From: Roseateles toxinivorans
GTDB taxonomy: Bacteria > Pseudomonadota > Gammaproteobacteria > Burkholderiales > Burkholderiaceae_C
Assembly: GCF_004362525.1 (NCBI RefSeq)
Contig: NZ_SNXS01000015.1
Coordinates: forward strand, 23,550-87,549
Direction: 5' to 3'
Length of the DNA stretch: 64,000 bases
The first letter of the stretch is position 1, and each line of letters opens with the position of its first letter. The position numbers and the translations under genes were made by a program. Below are positions 26,367 through 35,182 of this stretch, piece after piece. The notes under the pieces were generated by a model. The model worked only from the letters and a program-made list of their open reading frames with translations, made no database searches and was not told the origin of the DNA.

Positions 26367-26762
26367 TTACATCTGCTCCCAAGGCAGGCCGTCATGGCGC
26401 CAGCCGTTCAGGCTGCCGCGGCGGAAGTTCTCGTCCAGCTCGCCCTCGAAGCCGTGCACCACGTTCACCACCTCGGTGAAGCCGGCCGCCTCCAGCGCCT
26501 CGCCGGCCGGAATCGTGCGCCTTCCCGAGCGGCACAGCAGCACCACCGGCTTGCTCAGGTCGCCACCGGCTTCTCGAGTCACCTGGCGGGCGAACTGGGC
26601 CGCATCCACCTGCATCTCGGGGTATTCGTACCAGGGCACATGGACGACGCCGGGCGGGTGGCCCACATAGAGGTATTCGATCTCCATGCGGACATCGACG
26701 AACAGGGCATCCGGGTGCTCGGCCAGGTATTGATGGGCTTCTTTGGGCAGCAGATGCTTCAT
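26367..26762 (-). CDS. Rhodanese-like domain protein
   Basis: 131 aa single rhodanese domain. The active-site loop LLCRSGRRTIPA has the catalytic Cys near residue 74 followed by the basic CRSGRR pattern of sulfurtransferases. LFVDVRMEIEYLYVGHPPGV is the family's leading block. There is no signal peptide, so it is cytoplasmic. AGGAA precedes the ATG at 26762. It is the first gene of a likely operon that continues through VOC, LysR, Bug, CoA-transferase and crotonase. Its divergent neighbour is metH part 1, 42 bases away. Confidence 0.85.
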   Translation of the reverse strand: MKHLLPKEAHQYLAEHPDALFVDVRMEIEYLYVGHPPGVVHVPWYEYPEMQVDAAQFARQVTREAGGDLSKPVVLLCRSGRRTIPAGEALEAAGFTEVVNVVHGFEGELDENFRRGSLNGWRHDGLPWEQM

Positions 26763-26804
26763 GGATTCCTGTGGGGTTTTGACTGACTTGCTAGGATGCC
26801 GGAC

Positions 26805-27863
26805 ATGAACGCATCGCCCAACCCTCGTTACACCCGCGCCGCCGCCCTGCCTGGCATTCTGCAACAACGCATCGTCGTGCTCGACGGCGCCATGGGCACG
26901 ATGATCCAGCGCTACAAGCTGGGCGAGGGCGATTACCGCGGCACGCGCTTTGCCGACCATGGCAAGGACCTGAAGGGCAATAACGAGCTCCTGCAGTTCA
27001 CCCGCCCCGATGTGATCAGCGAGATCCACGAGCAATACCTGGCCGCCGGTGCCGACATCATCGAGACCAATACCTTCGGCGCGACCACGGTGGCGCAGGA
27101 GGACTATGAGCTGGCCCATGTGGCGCGCGAGATGAATGTGGTGGCCGCCCGGCTGGCCCGCGCCGCCTGCGACAAGTTCAGCACCCCGGATCGCCCCCGC
27201 CTGGTGGCCGGCGCCCTGGGCCCGACGCCGCGCACCGCCAGCATCAGCCCCGATGTCAATGACCCCGGCGCCCGCAATGTGGACTTCGACACGCTGCGCG
27301 CCGCCTACTACGAACAGGCCAGCGGCCTGCTGGAGGGGGGGGCCGACCTGTTCCTGGTCGAGACCATCTTCGACACGCTGAATGCCAAGGCCGCGATCTT
27401 CGCGCTCGACGAGCTGATGGAAGACACCGGTGAACGCCTGCCGGTGATCATCTCCGGCACGGTGACCGATGCCTCGGGCCGCATCCTGTCGGGCCAGACG
27501 GTGACCGCCTTCTGGCACTCGGTGCGCCACGCCCGGCCGATCGCCATCGGCCTGAACTGCGCGCTGGGCGCGACCCTGATGCGCCCCTACATCGAGGAGC
27601 TTGCCAAGGTGGCCGGCGACACGTTCGTGAGCTGCTATCCGAACGCCGGCCTGCCCAACCCGATGAGCGACACCGGCTTCGACGAAACCCCGGAAGTGAC
27701 CGGCGCGCAGATGGAAGAGTTCGCCCGCAGCGGCTTCCTGAACATCGTCGGCGGCTGCTGCGGCACGACGCCGGACCATATTGCCGCGATCGCGCAGCGG
27801 GTCTCGGCCTACAAGCCGCGGCTGCGGGGCCAGAAGATGTTCAGCGATTTGTTGGCGGCGTGA
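26805..27863 (+). CDS. metH: Methionine synthase, homocysteine-binding part (split MetH, part 1)
   Basis: 352 aa, equal to the N-terminal zinc/homocysteine domain of cobalamin-dependent MetH. It has [15 protein letters not shown] near the start, a zinc-ligand Cys in GLNCALG (about 248), and the paired Cys in [11 protein letters not shown] (about 315). The pterin, cobalamin and activation domains are encoded separately at 29379-32123. The ATG at 26805 is preferred because AGGA lies 8 bases upstream; an ATG 9 bases earlier has no spacing for a ribosome site. A divided MetH is, as I recall, common in Burkholderiales. The two halves must meet in trans to methylate homocysteine. Confidence 0.9.
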   Translation: MNASPNPRYTRAAALPGILQQRIVVLDGAMGTMIQRYKLGEGDYRGTRFADHGKDLKGNNELLQFTRPDVISEIHEQYLAAGADIIETNTFGATTVAQEDYELAHVAREMNVVAARLARAACDKFSTPDRPRLVAGALGPTPRTASISPDVNDPGARNVDFDTLRAAYYEQASGLLEGGADLFLVETIFDTLNAKAAIFALDELMEDTGERLPVIISGTVTDASGRILSGQTVTAFWHSVRHARPIAIGLNCALGATLMRPYIEELAKVAGDTFVSCYPNAGLPNPMSDTGFDETPEVTGAQMEEFARSGFLNIVGGCCGTTPDHIAAIAQRVSAYKPRLRGQKMFSDLLAA

Positions 27864-27870
27864 TCGGGTA

Positions 27871-27916
27871 GGCCCCGGATTGCATCCGGGCTACGGTAGC
27901 CCGGATGCAATCCGGG
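27871..27916. repeat. REP-like inverted repeat, copy 2
   Basis: The left arm (27871-27894) is identical to the arm of the repeat at 308-331. The right arm (27895-27916) is the same complement with a 1-base loop difference and a slightly shorter end. It lies between the convergent ends of metH part 1 and the HD-type gene, where it could serve as a two-way transcription stop. Confidence 0.75.
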
Positions 27917-27926
27917 AAGCCAGCAG

Positions 27927-29117
27927 CTAAGACAGCTTCAAAAGCCGCTCCATATTCAGCCGCAGCCGCAGCTCATGCGGCGCCACGCTACCCGTCACCG
28001 CCTGGGTCTGCAGGCGGGTGTCGCGCACGGCCGGTTCGCCCAGCGGCGTGCCGCTCTTGCTGACCACGCTGGCCACCAGCGGCGCATTGGCCGCGCGGCC
28101 GCGCTTCAGCACCACCGCCACCTCGCCATTGGCCAGCCGCACCAGGCAGCCCGGCGGATAGATGCCCAGCGCCTTGATCAGCGCCGCGCCGGCCTCGTCG
28201 GCCTGCTTGTTCTCGTCCAGATAGGCGGCCTGGGCCGCGGCCGAGGCGGCCAGTGCCCTGCGGTTGCGGCGCGGGCTCAGGCGCGAGCCGAACACATCGG
28301 CGCGCTGTATCAGCCGCGCCAGTTGCTGCCCGGGCGGGCGCTTGGCCAGCGGGCCGGGCACGTGAGCGTGGTGGAAGAACACAGCGTCCAGCCACAGTGG
28401 CTCATGCACGCCCAGGGTCTGCAGCAGATCCATCGAGGCCTGGGCGTGGTCGTTGATCTTGCTGCGCTGCTCGGCCGTGACCGGGTCGATCTGCTCGGCC
28501 AGCAGGTCCTGCAGGCCGGTGGTGGCGATATTCATCGTCAGCGCGGCCAGCTCCAGCGGGCGCTGCCAGTCCAGCGCCCAGGGCAGTTGCTGATAGGCCA
28601 TATGGCAGGCCACCATCACCAGCATCGCGTGGCTGGCGCTGTAGTGGCGGATGTCCAGGCTGGCCTGGTGTATCAGCTGCAACAGGCTGCCGTCGGCATC
28701 GTTCTTCAGGTGCCAGAGCATGTCTTCGCGCAGTTTCTCCAGCCGCGGCAGAAAGTCCTCCGGCTTGGGGTCGCGCAGCAGCGTGTGGGCGCGCATCTGC
28801 AGGTCGGGCCAACCGGCCACCGTCTCGGCCTTGGCGCCCTCGGCGCTGACCTTGATGTCGGGCTTGGCCTTGGCGATATTGCCCAGCAGCTGGTCCTGGC
28901 GCACCATGGCATCCATCGCCTGGGCGAATTCCTTGCGGTAGGCCTCGGACTCCTGTTCGTCCACCCACAGGCCGCGCGCCACCATGGCCTCCAGTTGGGC
29001 CTGGGAGCCTACCGTCTGGCCGCGGGCCAGCAGCAGATGGCCGGCGGCGTCGCGCAGTGCAAACGGCAGCGGGCGGCCGGGGCGCACGCTGTTGGTGGGC
29101 AGGGGGATCAGGCGCAC
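27927..29117 (-). CDS. HD-GYP-like protein with degenerate catalytic motif
   Basis: About 396 aa from a GTG at 29117. A short N-terminal domain (IPLPTNSVRPGRPLPFALRD) resembles the DUF3391-like start of many HD-GYP proteins. The central helical domain keeps pieces of the fold (RHYSASHAMLVM, then VFFHHAHVPG), but where the HDxGK motif should be the sequence reads LTMNIATTGLQ, so the metal site is probably lost. It may be a regulatory or binding version of a c-di-GMP phosphodiesterase. The start is uncertain: no ribosome site precedes the GTG, and an ATG at 29309 would overlap the divergent metH leader. Confidence 0.55.
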   Translation of the reverse strand: MRLIPLPTNSVRPGRPLPFALRDAAGHLLLARGQTVGSQAQLEAMVARGLWVDEQESEAYRKEFAQAMDAMVRQDQLLGNIAKAKPDIKVSAEGAKAETVAGWPDLQMRAHTLLRDPKPEDFLPRLEKLREDMLWHLKNDADGSLLQLIHQASLDIRHYSASHAMLVMVACHMAYQQLPWALDWQRPLELAALTMNIATTGLQDLLAEQIDPVTAEQRSKINDHAQASMDLLQTLGVHEPLWLDAVFFHHAHVPGPLAKRPPGQQLARLIQRADVFGSRLSPRRNRRALAASAAAQAAYLDENKQADEAGAALIKALGIYPPGCLVRLANGEVAVVLKRGRAANAPLVASVVSKSGTPLGEPAVRDTRLQTQAVTGSVAPHELRLRLNMERLLKLS

Positions 29118-29206
29118 TGTGCAGTCTTGGGGGTAGTTACTGGAATTTCGGCGAGTCTGGGGCAAGCTTGAACCGATCGCAATCGTGGAATCACCCGGCC
29201 TTGCCC

Positions 29207-29212
29207 TAGAAT
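29207..29212 (+). promoter_or_regulatory. Candidate -10 element of the metH part 2 promoter
   Basis: TAGAAT lies about 9 bases before the first paired base of the SAH riboswitch, where a sigma-70 promoter would start the RNA close to 29219. A -35 element is weak (GTGGAA at 29185-29190, 16-base spacing). Confidence 0.4.
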
Positions 29213-29220
29213 TGCGCTTG

Positions 29221-29322
29221 GTCCGAGGAGCGTTGCGACAAACCGGTGAGCCGCCACAGTGCGGTGCCCGTCTTGCCAGGCTCGGACAATGGCTCCCCAG
29301 CCATGTCAACGGCGCTCACCCG
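29221..29322 (+). promoter_or_regulatory. S-adenosylhomocysteine (SAH) riboswitch
   Basis: The leader contains the conserved core CCGAGGAGCGTTGCGAC (29223-29239). GTCCGAG (29221-29227) pairs with CTCGGAC (29281-29287). CCGC/GCGG makes a side hairpin (29251-29264), CCAGG lies at 29276-29280, ATGGCT/AGCCAT makes an extra hairpin (29289-29304), and CAACGGCGCTC follows at 29307-29317, whose CGCTC can pair with GAGCG (29228-29232) as the pseudoknot. These are the features of the SAH riboswitch class known from Beta- and Gammaproteobacteria, which switches on genes that recycle SAH and homocysteine. It lies 57 bases before metH part 2. Confidence 0.88.
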
Positions 29323-29378
29323 AACCCAGCAGGGCCGTGGTGAGTGTGCGGCCCTCAATACGAGTTGTAGAGGCCGCC

Positions 29379-32123
29379 ATGTCCGACGAATCCGCAAACC
29401 CCGCTACCTTGACCCCGCCGCCGATGAAGCTGTCCGGCCTGGAGCCGGTGGACATCGGCCCCGGCACGCTGTTCGTCAATATCGGCGAGCGCACCAATGT
29501 GACCGGCTCCAAGGCCTTTGCGCGGATGATCTTGAATGGTCAGTTCGAGGAGGCGCTGGCCGTGGCGCGCCAGCAGGTCGAGAACGGCGCCCAGGTGATA
29601 GACATCAATATGGACGAGGCCATGCTGGACAGCAAGGCCGCGATGGTGCGCTTCCTGAACCTGATTGCTGGCGAGCCCGAGATCGCCCGCGTGCCCATCA
29701 TGATCGACAGTTCCAAATGGAGCGTGATCGAGGCCGGCCTGAAGTGCATCCAGGGCAAGGGCATCGTCAACTCGATCTCGATGAAGGAGGGCGAGGAGGA
29801 GTTCCGCCGCCAGGCCAAGCTGGTGCGCCGCTACGGCGCCGCCGCCGTGGTGATGGCCTTCGACGAGAAGGGCCAGGCCGACACCTTCGAGCGCAAGACC
29901 GAGATCTGTGCGCGGGCCTACCGCATCCTGGTCGACGAGGTCGGCTTCCCGGCCGAGGACATCATCTTCGACCCGAATATCTTCGCCATTGCCACCGGCA
30001 TCGAGGAGCACGACAACTACGCGGTCGATTTCATCAACGCCACGCGCTGGATCAAGCAGAACCTGCCCGGCGCAAAGGTCAGCGGCGGGGTGTCGAACGT
30101 GAGCTTCAGCTTCCGCGGCAATGAGCCGGTGCGCGAGGCCATCCACACGGTGTTCCTGTACCACGCCATCCAGGCGGGCATGGACATGGGCATCGTCAAC
30201 GCCGGCATGGTGGGCGTGTATGACGACCTCGATGCCGAGCTGCGCGAGCGCGTCGAGGACGTGGTGCTGAACCGCCGGCCTGATTCAGGTGAACGGCTGA
30301 TCGAGGTCGCCGAGCGCGCCAAGGGCATGGCCAAGGACGACACCGCCCGCCTGGCCTGGCGTGCCGGCGATGTGGACCATCGCCTGAGCCACGCGCTGGT
30401 GCACGGCATCACCGACTTCATCACCGAAGACACCGAGGAGGCCTGGCAGGCGATACAGGCCAAGGGCGGCCGGCCGTTGCATGTCATCGAGGGCCCGTTG
30501 ATGGCCGGTATGAATGTGGTCGGGGACCTGTTCGGCGCCGGCAAGATGTTCCTGCCCCAGGTGGTGAAGTCGGCACGCGTGATGAAGTCGGCCGTGGCCC
30601 ATCTGCTGCCCTATATCGAGGCCGAGAAGCTGGCCATGGTGGCGGCGGGCGGCGAGGCCAAGCCCAAGGGCAAGATCGTCATCGCCACCGTCAAGGGCGA
30701 TGTGCACGACATCGGCAAGAACATCGTCACCGTGGTCCTGCAGTGCAACAACTTCGAGGTTGTGAACATGGGCGTGATGGTGGCCTGCCAGGACATCCTG
30801 GCCAAGGCCAAGGAGGAGGGGGCCGACATCATCGGCCTGTCCGGCCTGATCACGCCCAGTCTTGAGGAAATGCAGCATGTGGCCGCCGAGATGCAGCGCG
30901 ACGAGCATTTCCGCTCGCGCCAGACGCCGCTCTTGATCGGCGGCGCCACCTGCAGCCGCGTGCACACGGCGGTGAAGATCTCGCCGCACTACACCGGCCC
31001 GGTGGTCTATGTGCCCGATGCCTCGCGCAGCGTCGGCGTGTGCAGCGAGCTGCTCAGCGACGATCGCGCCGCCCAGTTCATCGCCGACCTGAAGACCGAC
31101 TACGAGCAGGTGCGCCAGCTGCACGCCAGCAAGAAGCAGACGCCGATGGTCACGCTGGCCGCGGCCCGCGCCAACAAGCATGCGGTTGACTGGACCGCCT
31201 ACCAGCCGCCGGTGCCCAAGTTCATCGGCCGTCGCGTGATACGCAACTACGACCTGGCCGAGCTGGCCGAGTACATCGACTGGGGCCCGTTCTTCCAGAC
31301 CTGGGACCTGGCCGGGCCATTCCCGGCCATCCTCAAGGACGAGGTCGTCGGCGCCGAGGCCCAGCGGGTGTTCAGCGACGGCAAGCGCATGCTGCAGCGC
31401 CTGATCGCCGGCCGCTGGTTGCAGGCCAGCGGCGTGTTCGGCCTCTATCCGGCCGCCCAGGTGAACGATGACGATATCGAGATCTACACCGACGAGACGC
31501 GCAGCGAGGTGCTGATGACCTGGCATGGCCTGCGCACGCAGTCGGAGCGGCCGGTCGTCGATGGGGTCAAGCGTCCGAATCGTTGCCTGTCGGACTTCAT
31601 CGCGCCCAAGGGCACGGTGCCCGACTACATCGGTCTGTTCGCCGTCACCGCCGGTCTGGGTGTCGAGAAGAAGGAGGCCCAGTTCGTCGCGGATCTGGAC
31701 GACTACTCGGCCATCATGTTCAAGGCCATCGCCGACCGCCTGGCCGAGGCCTTTGCCGAGCGCCTGCACCAGCGCGTGCGCACCGAGTTCTGGGGCTACC
31801 AGACAGACGAGAGCCTCAGCAAGGAAGACCTGATCGCCGAGAAGTACCGCGGCATCCGCCCCGCACCCGGCTACCCGGCCTGCCCGGACCATCTGGTCAA
31901 GCGCGAGGTCTTCCGCGTGCTGGCACCCGAGGAAATCGGCATGGGCCTGACCGACAGCATGGCCATGACCCCGGCCGCCAGCGTCAGCGGCTTCTACTTC
32001 GCCCACCCGGAAGCGGCCTACTTCAACGTCGGCAAGATCGCCGCCGACCAGGTGGCCGACTGGGCGCGGCGGATGGCCTTGAGCAAGGAGCTGGCGGAAC
32101 GGGCGCTGGCGCCCTTGCTCTGA
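29379..32123 (+). CDS. metH: Methionine synthase, folate/cobalamin/activation part (split MetH, part 2)
   Basis: 914 aa. Domains: methyltetrahydrofolate-binding (about residues 20-290, with [14 protein letters not shown] and DINMDEAML); cobalamin cap (about 310-415); B12-binding domain with the axial-ligand motif [11 protein letters not shown] near 440; and the AdoMet activation domain (about 580-914, with [12 protein letters not shown]). The homocysteine domain is missing here and is encoded by part 1 (26805-27863). The enzyme transfers the methyl group from methyltetrahydrofolate via cobalamin to homocysteine. The ATG at 29379 has AGAGG 6 bases upstream. Expression is probably raised by SAH through the riboswitch in its leader. 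Confidence 0.92.
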   Translation: MSDESANPATLTPPPMKLSGLEPVDIGPGTLFVNIGERTNVTGSKAFARMILNGQFEEALAVARQQVENGAQVIDINMDEAMLDSKAAMVRFLNLIAGEPEIARVPIMIDSSKWSVIEAGLKCIQGKGIVNSISMKEGEEEFRRQAKLVRRYGAAAVVMAFDEKGQADTFERKTEICARAYRILVDEVGFPAEDIIFDPNIFAIATGIEEHDNYAVDFINATRWIKQNLPGAKVSGGVSNVSFSFRGNEPVREAIHTVFLYHAIQAGMDMGIVNAGMVGVYDDLDAELRERVEDVVLNRRPDSGERLIEVAERAKGMAKDDTARLAWRAGDVDHRLSHALVHGITDFITEDTEEAWQAIQAKGGRPLHVIEGPLMAGMNVVGDLFGAGKMFLPQVVKSARVMKSAVAHLLPYIEAEKLAMVAAGGEAKPKGKIVIATVKGDVHDIGKNIVTVVLQCNNFEVVNMGVMVACQDILAKAKEEGADIIGLSGLITPSLEEMQHVAAEMQRDEHFRSRQTPLLIGGATCSRVHTAVKISPHYTGPVVYVPDASRSVGVCSELLSDDRAAQFIADLKTDYEQVRQLHASKKQTPMVTLAAARANKHAVDWTAYQPPVPKFIGRRVIRNYDLAELAEYIDWGPFFQTWDLAGPFPAILKDEVVGAEAQRVFSDGKRMLQRLIAGRWLQASGVFGLYPAAQVNDDDIEIYTDETRSEVLMTWHGLRTQSERPVVDGVKRPNRCLSDFIAPKGTVPDYIGLFAVTAGLGVEKKEAQFVADLDDYSAIMFKAIADRLAEAFAERLHQRVRTEFWGYQTDESLSKEDLIAEKYRGIRPAPGYPACPDHLVKREVFRVLAPEEIGMGLTDSMAMTPAASVSGFYFAHPEAAYFNVGKIAADQVADWARRMALSKELAERALAPLL

Positions 32124-32166
32124 GTGCGCCAGCGCTGGCCCGTCAGCCTCGACGCTGGCGGCGCAC
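32124..32166. terminator. Hairpin between convergent genes
   Basis: GTGCGCCAGCG (32124-32134) pairs with CGCTGGCG-G-CGCAC (32153-32166) with one bulged base. It starts at the stop of metH part 2 and overlaps the stop of the convergent phosphodiesterase gene. No T-tract is present, so its role as terminator is uncertain. Confidence 0.35.
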
Positions 32167-33165
32167 CAGCCCCAGCAAGCCCAGGCCACCCAGCATCAGT
32201 GCATAGCTGCCGGGTTCGGGCACCGCGGCCATCAGTTCGTTGCGGGCCGTCACGCCCAGATCGGTGTAGTTCGTGAACACACCGTCCATGCCCCAGCCGA
32301 AGTACTTGTCGTATTGCGCGGCGGCCAGATCCGGATTGGCTTGCGCGAAGGTGTAACCATGAACCATCAGGCCGGCGGCATGGGCGGCCTCGATGTAGGC
32401 CGCGGTCACGGCGTTGGCGCCATTGTTCGTGATCGACGGGCCTATGCCGTTGACGATCTTCGCCAGGTCGGTGAACGAGCCGGCGGCCGAGTTGCCCAGG
32501 AAGACCTCCTGGATTGTCATGCCCAGGCTGTTCTGCTTGGCCCGGAGGCTGGTCAAGGTATCCAGGCTGAAGGACTGGATCACGACCTTGTCGCTGGCCT
32601 TGCCATAGCCGAAGCCGGCCAGCGTGGACAGGATCTTGTCTTCCATCAGCGGGTCGGCAATCTTGGCCTCGGGGTAGATGCCCACGGTGCGGCCGGTCAG
32701 CGCGCTCTGGGTCTGGGCCAGGGCGATGACCTCGTCGAAGGTCGGCACGCGCATCGCGTCGGGCGATGACGGCGTAAAGCCCGGATACGTGGTCTTGCCG
32801 GTGCCGGTGGGCAGCACAGTCAGCTGCTTGATCTCGGCCAGCGTGTAGCCCGACACGGCATAGCTGTTGTTGCGCTTTCCCAGCACGGCGGCAACGTTAG
32901 TCGTGCGGTTCAGCGTCGTGTCGTGCATGGCGACCAGGTAGCCGTCCTTGGTCAGCTGCAGGTCGGGCTCGATGTAGTCGGCGCCCAGCTTGACGGCAAG
33001 CTCGTAGCCGGCCAGGGTGTGCTCGGGCAGGTAGCCGCTGGCGCCGCGGTGTGCAATCACCAGCGGTGCCTGGCCATTGAGGGTGTTCAGGGTGGCGGCC
33101 TCGGTCTGCTGGACGAAGCAGGCGGCGAGAGCCAGGGCGAGGGCCTGGTACTTGAAGACGGTCAT
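32143..33165 (-). CDS. Glycerophosphodiester phosphodiesterase with PEP-CTERM anchor
   Basis: 340 aa. A signal peptide (residues 1-23, ending TEA-A) is followed by a GDPD catalytic domain with VIAHRGASGYLPEHT (about 36-50), DYIEPDLQLTKDG and a later acidic IYPEAKI. The C-terminus is a PEP-CTERM sorting signal: VPEPGSYALMLGGLGLLGLV plus a basic RRQRRG tail. The enzyme would hydrolyse glycerophosphodiesters outside the inner membrane and be processed by an exosortase. No exosortase or EPS genes are in the window, so the sorting machinery must lie elsewhere. Its promoter region is shared with the divergent DUF1800 gene. Confidence 0.9.
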   Translation of the reverse strand: MTVFKYQALALALAACFVQQTEAATLNTLNGQAPLVIAHRGASGYLPEHTLAGYELAVKLGADYIEPDLQLTKDGYLVAMHDTTLNRTTNVAAVLGKRNNSYAVSGYTLAEIKQLTVLPTGTGKTTYPGFTPSSPDAMRVPTFDEVIALAQTQSALTGRTVGIYPEAKIADPLMEDKILSTLAGFGYGKASDKVVIQSFSLDTLTSLRAKQNSLGMTIQEVFLGNSAAGSFTDLAKIVNGIGPSITNNGANAVTAAYIEAAHAAGLMVHGYTFAQANPDLAAAQYDKYFGWGMDGVFTNYTDLGVTARNELMAAVPEPGSYALMLGGLGLLGLVRRQRRG

Positions 33166-33403
33166 GAGTCAACTCCGGTTAGGTATTTACCGGGCGACTG
33201 TAGGCAGCGCGCATGACAGGTCCATGTCGGCACCGGCGTGGCGGGCGACTGGCGACTCGGGGGCGAGCCTCAGCAGCTACGGGCTTCCACACCTTTGCTT
33301 GCACTTTGTAGCCACAGCCAAACCGATCAAGGGGCAAGATCCGTTCCCACTGCTTGGCATCTATTCGCCGGCTAGGCGCGACTTTGCGCGGCAATGGAGG
33401 CTG

Positions 33404-35182
33404 ATGGTGGGAGGGATCTGTACGTACACTCGATCGGGCAGGGCGCGGCTGGCTGGCCTGCTCGCGGCGCTGTTGTTGGCGGCCTGTGGCGGTGGTGGAG
33501 GGGATGCCTCGGACGGTGGCGGCACTCCGCACCCGCCCGGCACGCAGCCCAGCGGCAATGAGCCCAAGCCGACGCGTGACCAGGCCTTCCGCTTCCTGAC
33601 CCAGGCCACCTTCGGGCCCACCGAGCCCGAGATCCAGAGCGTGATGAGCCTGGGCTATGGGCCCTGGATGGATCAGCAGTTCGCCAAGCCGACGGTCTCG
33701 CATCGTGCGCTGTGGGACGCCGCCGACGCGCGCATTCGCGCCGCCGACCCGACGCCCGGGGCCGGCCAGCGCGAGGTGCTGGATGGCTTCTACCGCCAGG
33801 CGCTCAGTGGTGAAGATCAGCTGCGACAGCGCACCGTGTTCGCGCTGTCGCAGATCTTCGTGATCTCGATGCAGGGCAGCGAAGTCGGCGACCACGAGCG
33901 CGGTGTGGCCGGCTATCTGGACATGCTGGGTGCGAATGCCTTCGGCAGCTACCGGCAGCTGCTGGAGCAGGTGGCCCGGCATCCGATGATGGGCATCTAC
34001 CTCTCCCATCTGCGCAACCAGAAGGAGAACCCGGCCACCGGCCGCGTGCCCGACGAGAACTTCGCCCGCGAGGTGATGCAGCTGTTCTCGATTGGCCTGG
34101 TGCAGCTCAATGCCGACGGCACCGTGCGCAAGGACGCCGCCGGCAAGGCGCTGGAGACCTATGCCGGCGAGGACATCTCCGGGCTGGCCAAGGTTTTCAC
34201 CGGCTGGAGCTGGTACGGGCCTGACACCTCGGATGCCCGTTTCTGGGGCAGCAGCAAGAGCCAGGATGCGGACCGCCAGTGGCAGCCCATGCAGGCCTAT
34301 GCCCAGTTCCATTCCGTCAGCGAGAAGCGGTTCCTGGGGCAGACCGTGGCCGCGCAAACCGGTACCGCCGCCAGCCTGAAGACGGCGCTGGACACGCTGG
34401 CCGGCCATCCCAATGTGGCGCCCTTTATCGCCCGCCAGCTGATACAGCGCCTGGTCACCAGCAACCCCAGCCCGGCCTATGTGCAAAGGGCTGCCGCGGC
34501 TTTTGGCGCCGGCGGCGATATGCGGGCCATGCTGCGCGCGGTGCTGCTGGACGACGAGGCGCGCAAGCCCGAGGCCGCAGCCGACCCAGCCTTCGGCAAG
34601 CTGCGCGAACCGGTGCTACGGCTGACCGCCTTGCTGCGCGCCTTCGGCGCCAGGTCCGACTCCGGCAGCTTTCTGATCGGCGCCACCGACGACCCCGGCA
34701 CCCAGCTGGGCCAGACGCCGATGCGCGCGCCCTCGGTGTTCAATTTTTACCGGCCCGGCTTCGTGCCGCCGAACAGCCTGATGGCGGCCCAGGGCCTGGC
34801 CGCGCCGGAGATGCAGATCACCCACGAGACCAGCATCGTCGGCTATGCCAACTATCTGCGCAGCGGCGTCGACCGCGGCTTCGGTCAGAGCGGCCTGGAC
34901 GGCAAGGCCACGCGCCGCGATGTGCAGCCCGACTACACGCAAGTCCTGACCCTGGCGCCACAACCGGCCGCCCTGGTGGACGAGGTCAGCCAGCGCCTGC
35001 TGGGCCCGCAGGCCAACGCGGCCTTCAAGCGCGAGCTGCAGACGGCGGTCGAATCGGTGGCGGTGCCGGCACTGAAGGCCGATGGCAGCAACAAGACGCA
35101 GGTGGACACGGCCCTGCGCAATCGTGTGCTGGCGGCCGTGCTGCTGAGCGCGGTGTCGCCCGAATTCGTGGTGCAGAAATGA
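33404..35182 (+). CDS. DUF1800 family lipoprotein
   Basis: 592 aa. The N-terminus is a lipoprotein signal (LAGLLAALLLAAC-GGGGG) with the lipidated Cys near residue 31 and a low-complexity Gly/Pro linker. The body has the DUF1800 hallmarks: RFLTQATFGPTEPEI, PDENFAREVMQLFSIGLVQL and the late RAPSVFNFYRPGFVPP. DUF1800 and DUF1501 genes almost always occur as neighbours, as here. They are exported and thought to act together, but their biochemical role is unknown. The ATG at 33404 follows GGAGG closely. Confidence 0.85.
   Translation: MVGGICTYTRSGRARLAGLLAALLLAACGGGGGDASDGGGTPHPPGTQPSGNEPKPTRDQAFRFLTQATFGPTEPEIQSVMSLGYGPWMDQQFAKPTVSHRALWDAADARIRAADPTPGAGQREVLDGFYRQALSGEDQLRQRTVFALSQIFVISMQGSEVGDHERGVAGYLDMLGANAFGSYRQLLEQVARHPMMGIYLSHLRNQKENPATGRVPDENFAREVMQLFSIGLVQLNADGTVRKDAAGKALETYAGEDISGLAKVFTGWSWYGPDTSDARFWGSSKSQDADRQWQPMQAYAQFHSVSEKRFLGQTVAAQTGTAASLKTALDTLAGHPNVAPFIARQLIQRLVTSNPSPAYVQRAAAAFGAGGDMRAMLRAVLLDDEARKPEAAADPAFGKLREPVLRLTALLRAFGARSDSGSFLIGATDDPGTQLGQTPMRAPSVFNFYRPGFVPPNSLMAAQGLAAPEMQITHETSIVGYANYLRSGVDRGFGQSGLDGKATRRDVQPDYTQVLTLAPQPAALVDEVSQRLLGPQANAAFKRELQTAVESVAVPALKADGSNKTQVDTALRNRVLAAVLLSAVSPEFVVQK

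Noticed and set aside
29221..29322. Cobalamin riboswitch before metH part 2
   Set aside because: MetH suggests B12 control, but the B12-box sequence is absent and the bases match the SAH aptamer instead.
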